Shown one piece after another: positions 58,601-64,000 of a stretch of DNA of 64,000 nt. The notes under the pieces were generated by a model. It was not told the DNA's origin. It worked only from the letters and a program-made list of their open reading frames with translations, and made no database searches. Source of the DNA: Heterotrichella gracilis (lineage: Eukaryota > Sar > Xanthophyceae > Tribonematales > Xanthonemataceae); NCBI GenBank assembly GCA_032358255.1, contig JAULBX010000004.1, positions 62,001-126,000 on the forward strand, in the 5' to 3' direction. Both the position numbers and the translations under genes were made by a program. Numbering within the stretch: the first letter of the stretch is position 1; each line of letters begins with the position of its first letter.

Positions 58601-60721
58601 AGTGGAGCTGTGAGAAAGCGGCACTGTGGAGCAGCTTGGAGGGGCTGTGTCGCAGCGTGGTGGTCACAGGTGGGGGGGAGGATCGTGTGGTGGTGACTGA
58701 TGGGGGGTGGGATGTGGTGCGTGATCCCGTGGCGCCATGGAGCATGTGGGGTGGGGGATGCAACATTCTTCATGCCATCAGCATATTAGGTCCACCCCTC
58801 CCAGCCCGCTTGACCGCGATTCTTGAACCCTTGGCTAGGGTTGCCATGACACCCGCCAACCCTTGATTAGGGTTGTCCTGGCACCCGCCAACCCTTGGCT
58901 AGGGTTGCCCCGCGCCCTGAAGCTAGGGTTCCCCTTCCCAATGCAGGCAAGCACCGTGCCTCCCGCGCTGCCAGGTGGCGCCTGCGCACACTGGTGGATG
59001 ACAGCCTGGGGCCAGGGGAGGTCAGGCTGGACAGGACACAGGGGGTGGTGCGGGTGGGCCAAGACCTGGAGCCAATGGTGGGTTGGTGGGTGGTGGGTGG
59101 TGGGTGGTGTGGGAAGTCCTTATGGAGGTGAATTTCGTTTCTGATTTTTGTGCTGTTTTCTTATTATGTAACCCCGTCGTAATCCTGGTTCTCATTGTAG
59201 TTCTGAACATCAAGTTGTGTCATCACCCTGATTTCATTCTTGATTGGGCCAAAGCTTCTGAATCCTGTGCCTGGTATCTTGATCAAATTGGCGCCCGGCC
59301 CCATGGTCGTTGACAGACCAGCTGCGAGTCCAACCCTAAACCCTAATCACAATCCACGACTGTGCCTCCCCCCACAGGCGCAGGTCCTGCACTGCCTGCT
59401 GCCGTGCCTGGCTCACAAGGCCAAACCCTAACCCCAAACCCTAAACCCTACACTCAATCTGTTGCCCCCCGCAGGCCCACGTCCTGCACTGCTTGCTGCC
59501 GCGCCTGGCCCACAAGGCCAAGGGGTTGGAATGTATGACCGACAGAGGGGAGTACATGGCACTCACCCAGGCGCAGCTTCAGCTTGAGGGCCTGACATCG
59601 ATGCAGGCAGGCACCCTCATTGCACTGCCAACCACGTGCGTCGTGTGCGTGGGGTACAACTCTGTCCCCCCTGATATGCTCCCCCTGGTGCTCTAGCTGG
59701 AGGAGATGGCTGCAAGGGATGTGGCGGGCAGCAAGGGGAAGGTGGGCGCAGCAACCTAAAACCTAAACCCTAGACCTCAAACCACACTGTCCTACAGCCG
59801 TAAATCCTCTCTTTGTTCTGCAGTTGAAGCAGGAGGCTCCCCATGGTCCCTGGCAACATATTAATCAACAGCACAATCATATGCCCTAGTTGCTAGACCC
59901 TAAACCCTCCCCCATTGTGCAGTTGAAGCAGGAGTGGCTCCCCCTGGTCCCCGACAACATCTCTTTCCTCCTCTTCCGCCCCCTTGCCGAGGACAACCCA
60001 CGCGCCAACCCAGGGGTGCTATTATACAAGAACCACGCCAGCAAGGGCGCAGATGCGGGCAAAGTTTCGGAAAAGGCCAATGCAAAGCTTGCTGCCATGC
60101 GCTCGGATGGGTTCTTCTCGTATATGTATGTGTGTGGGTTTGTGCCCGCGCTGGTGTGTGTGGTGGAGGATGGCACGGAGTTGGTGGCGTATGCGTTCAC
60201 TGAGCAAATTGGCGGCCTGGGCCCCTCGCCAGAGGTCAGCCAGCAAGGTGAGAGTTTAGGATTTAGGGTTTTGGGTTGTGAAGGGTGCTGCCATGTGAAA
60301 AGGCTGCTCTGTGTGCCCTGGACAAGCCTCGGCTTAAAGCAAATAGAAGGTACCTTTACGTTGTGAGTCTGTGGGCTCGAGTTGTCAACCATTTGTGGTA
60401 GTCAGATTTTGTGAATACCGTATGCTTTACCTGTTGTGTAGGAGACCATGGAGCGACAGGGGGTGCGCTAAATCCCACCCAGGAGGAGGACGCCGCAATG
60501 GCGAGGCCAATCCAGGCTCCAGCAAATCGGCTGCCAAGGAGTGCCGCATGTGTGGGGTCAGGCCCAGGGAGATGCCCCAGGGGAGCAAGCTGATGGGGTG
60601 CAGCGGGTGCGGGGGGGTGCGCTACTGCGGCAGGCTGTGCCAGCAGGCGCACTGGAAGGAGCACAAGGGGGAGTGCAGGGAGTTGCGGGCAAGGGCGAGG
60701 CGTGGGGCAGGGCCTGCCTAG
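52604..60721 (+). CDS. Large multi-exon protein with C-terminal MYND zinc finger
   Basis: Exons supported by splice sites and phase include 52604-52767, 53101-53232, 55734-about 55852, 56510-56643, 56758-57001, 57388-57636, 57993-58189, 58947-59077, 59697-59741, 59923-60247 and 60483-60721. Others, ending or starting near 53809, 54348, 55020-55160, 56046-56235, 57188, 58578 and 59475, are approximate. The C-terminus is a complete MYND finger: C-R-M-C ... C-S-G-C-G-G-V-R-Y-C-G-R-L-C-Q-Q-A-H-W-K-E-H-K-G-E-C. The remainder is mostly helical, with Leu/Ala-rich segments (AHALPFARMLYRCGMYPALA, MYVCGFVPALVCVVEDG), and I do not recognise another domain. MYND fingers mediate protein-protein contacts. 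The frame appears to shift at two homopolymer-like spots (near 53888 and 54408), so the gene may be damaged, carry unrecognised introns, or reflect sequencing errors. The 5' end is uncertain. Confidence 0.6.
52741..52880 (+). repeat. Exon-edge duplication at donor (MYND exon ending 52767)
   Basis: CTGTGTGCGCCCTGGCCCAG (from 52741), the donor and the following GGTGGAAACCCTC are repeated from 52827 as CTGTGTGCGCCATGGCCCAG and GGTGGAAACCCTC. The offset is 86 bases. Confidence 0.85.
52991..53130 (+). repeat. Exon-edge duplication at acceptor (MYND exon 53101)
   Basis: The ghost at 52991-53030 and the real edge at 53092-53130 share TTGCAG, then CxCACTCCAGC, then GACCTGCTCCC. They are 101 bases apart, with ACCCTAACCCTAAAACCCTA between them. 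Confidence 0.88.
53218..53512 (+). repeat. Exon-edge duplication at donor, three copies (MYND exon ending 53232)
   Basis: The real edge CAGCTGTTCAAGAAGGTGCG (53218) is followed by a shared intron start with CCAATCAAATCATGACACTG. A second copy begins at 53313 and a shorter third at 53481 (CAGCTTTTCATAAAGGTGCG). The offsets are 95 and about 168 bases. Confidence 0.85.
53709..53836 (+). repeat. Exon-edge duplication at acceptor (MYND exon 53809)
   Basis: The ghost (53709-53745) and the real edge (53801-53836) share CCCACAGG, then GAGGGGCGGCAGATGCGGCG. The spacer is CAACCCTAACCCTAACCC followed by more telomere-like units. The offset is about 92 bases. Confidence 0.88.
54914..54938. repeat. Telomere-like CCCTAAA tract in MYND intron
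   Basis: This is the longest perfect run seen here, three and a half CCCTAAA units. A second group lies at about 54998-55013, shortly before the next exon. Confidence 0.85.
55283..55759 (+). repeat. Triple acceptor duplication with intervening CATCCC minisatellite
   Basis: The motif CCCATGCAG/CCCACGCAG followed by GTGGCTCCTCCAGGAGGGGG (or a close variant) and GTCAT occurs at 55283, 55520 and 55723. Only the last continues in frame (RWLFQEGVMERC). Between the copies is a degenerate CATCCCATT/CATGCCATGT minisatellite (55370-55720). Confidence 0.85.
55850..56075 (+). repeat. Probable exon-edge duplication, GGCCCGCACCCTCCTGGCC
   Basis: AAGGCCCGACACTCCTCGCC (about 55851) resembles AGGGCCCGCACCCTCCTGGC (about 56046), the start of a downstream exon. 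The offset is about 195 bases. Similarity is lower than at the other sites. Confidence 0.5.
56602..56726 (+). repeat. Exon-edge duplication before donor 56643
   Basis: ATTGCAGCCATCGCAGCCAG (exon, 56602) and ATGGCGGCCACAGCCGCCAG (intron, 56704) are diverged copies about 101 bases apart. The tract between them is a run of AACCCTAAACCTTAAACCCC. Confidence 0.6.
57605..57791 (+). repeat. Exon-edge duplication at donor (MYND exon ending 57636)
   Basis: TGTTCAAGCACTCGCC, then GCCATGTCTCAAGGTGGGTG (57605-57649), recurs at 57747-57791 with GCCATGCCTCAAGGTGGGTG. The offset is 142 bases. The spacer consists of diverged GGGTATTTT/GGGTACGTT units. Confidence 0.85.
57805..57866 (+). repeat. Perfect 31-base tandem duplication in intron
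   Basis: AGTACTATACAGGGTCTTGT plus the following 11 bases (57805-57835) is repeated exactly and directly at 57836-57866, which suggests a recent event. Confidence 0.92.
58131..58297 (+). repeat. Exon-edge duplication at donor (MYND exon ending 58189)
   Basis: The copy at 58131-58197 encodes ECQLAARLYHDTDVVAQVYR up to the donor. The copy at 58232-58297 is nearly identical but has a two-base deletion that breaks the frame. The offset is 101 bases; TAGGGTTCCTTTTAGGGTTT lies between them. Confidence 0.92.
58828..58910. repeat. Tandem CAACCCTTGGCTAGGGTTG units
   Basis: About 40-base units containing the inverted pair ACCCTTG...TAGGGTTG recur three times, separated by ACACCCGCCA or GCACCCGCCA. 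They lie in the intron before exon 58947. Confidence 0.8.
59372..59522 (+). repeat. Exon-edge duplication at acceptor (MYND exon about 59475)
   Basis: The ghost at 59372-59424 and the real edge at about 59468-59522 share GTCCTGCACTGC, then CTGCCG, then GCACCTGGC-like sequence and CACAAGGCCAA. The offset is about 96 bases, with AAACCCTAACCCCAAACCCT between. Confidence 0.9.
59819..59960 (+). repeat. Exon-edge duplication at acceptor (MYND exon 59923)
   Basis: TGCAGTTGAAGCAGGAG followed by GGCTCCCC and TGGTCCC is present at 59819 (ghost) and 59920 (real). The offset is 101 bases; GACCCTAAACCCT lies between. Confidence 0.9.
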
Positions 60722-60811
60722 GGGTTAGGGTTAGGGCTAGGGTTTAGGGTCTACTGGCTGGGGAGTGCAGGGCGCTGCGGGCAAGGCGAGGCGTAGGGCA
60801 GGGCCTGCCTA
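60669..60811 (+). repeat. Duplication of the MYND gene 3' end, past the stop codon
   Basis: GGGAGTGCAGGG, GCGGGCAAGG, GCGAGGCGTGGGGCAGGGCC and TGCCTA (60669-60720) recur at 60760-60811. The offset is 91 bases. The spacer is GGTTAGGGTTAGGGCTAGGG and more, and a further TTTAGGG tract follows the second copy. Confidence 0.92.
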
Positions 60812-62422
60812 AGGGTTTAGGGTCAGGACTAGGGTCTAGGGTTTACTGCACTGCTGCTTCGCAGGCTGGGGAGGAGGCAGCTGACTAGCATTTTAGCGGG
60901 TATATATTGTTAGAGAAGTGCGTCTCCACAGCAATACGACTAGGACTTGCTGGCTCTTTGACTGACAGATATAATAGGCCACGGTTTTGCGGTAGCCCAT
61001 TATAGCTAGGCCAAGTGAATGGACCTCAACACCTGTAGACATGTGGATTGAGGCTTGCTGGGGTTGCTGAACGTCTTACAATGGTAGCAGTGGTAGCAAC
61101 CAGAAACATAATGCACTGACATTTTCAGTAAATTTAGTTATCTACGGCGAATTTGTGTGAAAAAGGACACTCATTTTTGTTCAGGCCTGACTTCACTTCA
61201 TGATAGTTGCTCCATTGATGATGCCATCAGTGATGGTTCACTTGTGCCTTATGGCTGGCAGGGCAAACAACAGTGTATATCAGCAGTACAAGCACGTCTT
61301 TGCTCCTGGAAACCAACCAGCCCGGAGTTGTTCTATCCGTCCACCATCGGCATCGCACAGCATTCAAAAGTTCTTCTCTTTCGTCCAGGCGTCACTGCTC
61401 AACGGACGTATTGCTGCGTTTTTATTGTTTTAACCTTGTGTAACCCACGCTGCTGCTAGCCACCCCTGGTGAGCAGCGCTGTAGCTACGCTGGCAGCGCA
61501 TTGCTACGTCAGCACTAGACCTCGACACCTCAAAGTGTGGCTACACGGTCGTATGTCGACGTTGATTCTGTGAGTGGCTCGTGACGTGGCTTGTTCTTTG
61601 TACTGCACACTTGGGTACCTGTTGATGCTGTTTTAAAGTCGGCACCCCATCTGCTACAAAATGCATAGCGCGCTGAGCGGATGTTATGCCCCTATGCTTT
61701 TTGTTCGAGTTGCTGCGAGGTGTTTTCTGTACCATGGCCCTGGTCTTGTGTAGGTAGATAATTCGTACAGTGCCCACACACCAGCTCCTATTGCCTATAG
61801 CCCAGGCACTTGTACTTATATGCATGCAGTGTATAAGCACATTTGCTGATGTGCAAGTACATGGCGCTCCCACGGCCAAGGCATACCTCACAGCTCTGTC
61901 ACTGTGAAAGCCTCTCAAAAACTGGGTTGTTATCCACAGGTGAGAGCAGGGCAAGGCAACCTGTCCCAGGGAGGCACCCAACAGGTACCCAGCATGTCGC
62001 ACAGCCGCAACTACCGCTCCCGGATGGTGTCCTGCCTGGTCGCCATAGCGGTCATACACCGCTGGTCCTTGGAGAAACTGAAGAAGAAGGCAGTGCGCCC
62101 CTGACAGCTGCACTCCCCAGCCTACAACCTGCCAGATATCGTTCAGCAAGGCCTCCGCCAGTGCAGTGGCTATTTCCACCTAGCACACTCGCCAGACGTA
62201 CTGTACAACACCCTGCCCACCTGGCACAGGCTCCCACTCGTTCACTCCATCCACCACCAGCGACAGTACCAGCAACACCAGGCAGCACAGCAGCACCACA
62301 CTCTCCTCCCCCCTCCTCCCCCCTCCACCCGCCACCACCAGCACCAGCAGTCACCACCCTCCCCTCTACCACCCCCCACCCACCTGCCCTCCAAACCCTT
62401 GTGGAGGGTTTAGAAAGCCTCC
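60722..62422. other. Intergenic between MYND and UXT genes
   Basis: The duplicated MYND 3' end is followed by about 1.6 kb with no recognised gene. Frames at 61541-62179 (minus) and around 61995-62104 (plus) are open but match no family I know. The last 250 bases before the UXT ATG are CCACCAGCACC-type low-complexity sequence. Confidence 0.4.
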
Positions 62423-63472
62423 ATGGCGGCCCGCCCCCTGGCCGCCGCTGAGCGCCAGGCCAAGGTGGAGGTGTATGAGCGCTTCCTGGCCACCAAGCTG
62501 GAAAAAGACCTGGCGGCAGCAGCGGAGCAGGTGGCGCGGTTGGAGCAGGAGGCGGCCAACTACTCGCAGCTGCAGGACAATGTGCGCAAGCTGCAGCAGG
62601 TGGGTGGGAGCTCCACACTGAAACCCTAGACCTTGAACGCTGCACCCTAAAGCGTGGCTGGAGCAGGAGGTGTTCACTCGCAGCTCCAGGGCAGTGTGCG
62701 CAAACTGCAGCAGGTGGGTGGCGGATCATTTCTTTCAGTGAAAACGGAGCTTGTAACGCACATTCGGGTGTGCAAATTGAAAAAAATCAAATTCAAAAAG
62801 TGCAAATTCAAGGTACTGCATAGCAATGCACCAGGGTAGAGGTATACAATATACACCAGGTCGAGTTGCGGGTGATGTCTATGCTGGATTACAGTCTACT
62901 TATAGACCCTTGCCCATCGCCTGGCACCTTCTCTCCTTGCAGGTCAATGCCACCGAGCTGCGCCTGATGCACCCCATGGGACCCGACATCATGTGCCCCG
63001 CCCACGTGCCGGATGCGCGGCGCCTGCACGTGCATGTGGGGCTGGGCTTCCATGTGGAGTGCGGCTGGGACGAGGCCATACAGGTGGGTAGGCTGGTAGG
63101 GACTTTGAGTCTTGCTGTGGAAATCATGTTGTTCCTTAGCTGCAATTGGGTGCGTGATGCGCTTTGCATGCCTGCGGAGGGGCACGAATTGCTCTGTCCA
63201 GGGCTTGCCGGTTGTTACCGACTTGAAAATCCTACCGCGTTCAAAAAAATATATTTACCTCGTAGTGTGCTTTAATTTGATTAAATTTTATCGTTCAAAG
63301 GGACATACGTTTTAATACACAATCCGTATATTCTGCCATCCAGGTGGCATCCCTGCGGCAGCGCCACATGGAGCGCCAGCTGGCCAATGCGCAGCAGGTT
63401 CTTGCTAAGGTGCGCGCAAACGTGAGGCTGGTGTCGGAGGGGATCAGGGAGCTGCGCCAGGTGGCGGCGTGA
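62423..63472 (+). CDS. UXT: UXT homologue, prefoldin-alpha-like protein
   Basis: Three exons close to 148 residues, the usual UXT length (about 150-157): 62423-62599, 62943-63083, 63344-63472. The first helix (KVEVYERFLATKLEKDLAAA) and coiled coil precede a beta-hairpin region (MHPMGPDIMCPAHVPDARRL, then VHVGLGFHVECGWDEAI). A second helix follows (QLANAQQVLAKVRANVRLVS, then EGIRELRQ). This helix-hairpin-helix plan and the position-specific match to human UXT (VALGYGFFLELT...EGLRELQ) support the call. UXT acts in the R2TP/prefoldin-like co-chaperone complex and in transcription in animals. Decayed copies of the exon 1 donor edge and of the stop region lie nearby. Confidence 0.82.
62540..62724 (+). 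repeat. Exon-edge duplication at donor (UXT exon 1)
   Basis: TGGAGCAGGAGG, CTCGCAGCTGCAGG and TGTGCGCAAGCTGCAGCAGG followed by TGGGTGG (62540-62610) recur at 62655-62724 with small changes. The offset is about 113 bases; ACCCTAGACC and CACCCTAAAG lie between. Confidence 0.92.
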
Positions 63473-63578
63473 CAGGGGGCGCATCGCAGGATCTGGGAGC
63501 TGGGGGTGGCATGCGCACCATCTTGTGACAGCTGGCGCAGCGGCTGGCGCTCCACTATGCGCCAGGTGGCGTTGTGAC
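63454..63578 (+). repeat. Duplication of the UXT stop-codon region
   Basis: GCGCCAGGTGGCGGCGTGAC (63454-63473, including the TGA) recurs as GCGCCAGGTGGCGTTGTGAC (63559-63578). The offset is 105 bases. Further weaker relatives (GACAGCTGGCGCAG) continue to about 63710. Confidence 0.75.
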
Positions 63579-64000
63579 GGCTGGCAGCCGTTGGGATTGG
63601 CAAACTCACCATTAGTGACAGCGGGCGCGGCTGCTTGTGCTGACATGGGCTGGTACAGGCTGCAGCCTTGGCCGCCATGGTCACCATCATGCGACAGCTG
63701 GCGCAGGTGGGGAGGCTGCCAAGCACAACATCATGCAGACCAGCTGCGGCTGGGTGTGCGGGCGCAACATGCAGCCGCACGGCCATGCAACAGCAGTGCA
63801 CGCGCCCCAGGTCAGGCGGGTGGTTGCGGCGGATGCAGGCGGGTTGGGGGCAGGCGGATGCAGGCGGTCCGCAGCCGCGCCCAGCGCCCCACACCCTAGG
63901 GTGTGGTAATGCACTCATGGGCGCTCCTTGACCACACTTCCGGACAGCTGGTCATGTGTCAAGGGCAAAGGAGGTCTGTGAGATCCAGGAGCGCAAGCCC
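63473..64000. other. Right edge, no gene recognised
   Basis: Repetitive CAGCTGGCGCAG/GGATGCAGGCGG-type sequence occupies this end. A gene may begin beyond the window; nothing within it can be assigned. Confidence 0.4.

Noticed and set aside
61995-62104. Thirty-six-codon plus-strand frame (MSHSRNYRSRMVSC...) upstream of UXT
   Set aside because: It is short, basic and unlike any family I know; without expression data it cannot be told from chance.
61541-62179. 212-codon minus-strand frame between the MYND and UXT genes
   Set aside because: No recognisable motif, mixed-quality composition and no splice context; left as possible but unsupported.

Overview
The window is nuclear DNA of a GC-rich eukaryote, almost certainly a green alga and probably a Chlorella-like trebouxiophyte. 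The evidence is dense GT-AG introns, a nuclear tRNA-Glu, algal/plant-type proteins (DUR3 urea transporter, a DRT102-type RpiB-cupin fusion, a MYND finger protein), TGTAA motifs downstream of some stops, and plant-type TTTAGGG/CCCTAAA telomere-like motifs scattered through introns. No bacterial operon, CRISPR array or intact transposon was seen.

Layout, left to right: (-) 697-5351 Golgi GLG1/ESL-1-type cysteine-rich receptor; (-) 6242-7948 CIR_N-domain nuclear protein (5' exon missing); (+) 8911-13100 VTA1/LIP5 ESCRT-III regulator with an unusual inserted segment; (+) 13911-19929 kinesin-9; (-) 20534-22261 conserved uncharacterised FGSLL protein; about 4 kb without a recognisable gene; (+) 26289-30026 DUR3 urea symporter; (-) 31044-33621 membrane class-3 lipase lacking its nucleophilic serine; (-) 34961-37191 VMA22/CCDC115 V-ATPase assembly factor; (+) 37880-44448 organelle-targeted oligopeptidase B with an antisense tRNA-Glu(CTC) in one intron; (+) 45559-46525 HAPSTR1/DUF4588-like protein; (-) 47323-48346 an 80-residue single-pass membrane protein; (+) 49420-51426 RpiB-cupin (DRT102); (+) about 52604-60721 a large MYND-finger protein; (+) 62423-63472 UXT/prefoldin-alpha-like protein. 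Most exon models were built by hand from splice sites and close in frame from start to stop.

The genes are unrelated single-copy housekeeping functions rather than a pathway. Several share themes of endomembrane traffic (GLG1, VTA1, VMA22), and several pairs are divergent and must share short 5' regions (CIR_N/VTA1, VMA22/oligopeptidase B, small membrane protein/DRT102).

The most unusual signal lies in the last 13 kb (about 50.7-63.6 kb). Nearly every exon edge of three neighbouring genes (DRT102, MYND protein, UXT) has a second, decayed copy about 85-115 bp (sometimes 140-240 bp) away in the flanking intron or just past the stop codon. The copies include the splice site and 20-60 bases of exon. 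CCCTAAA/TTAGGG telomere-like tracts commonly lie between the real and ghost copies. I know of no named system that produces this and report it as the main finding.
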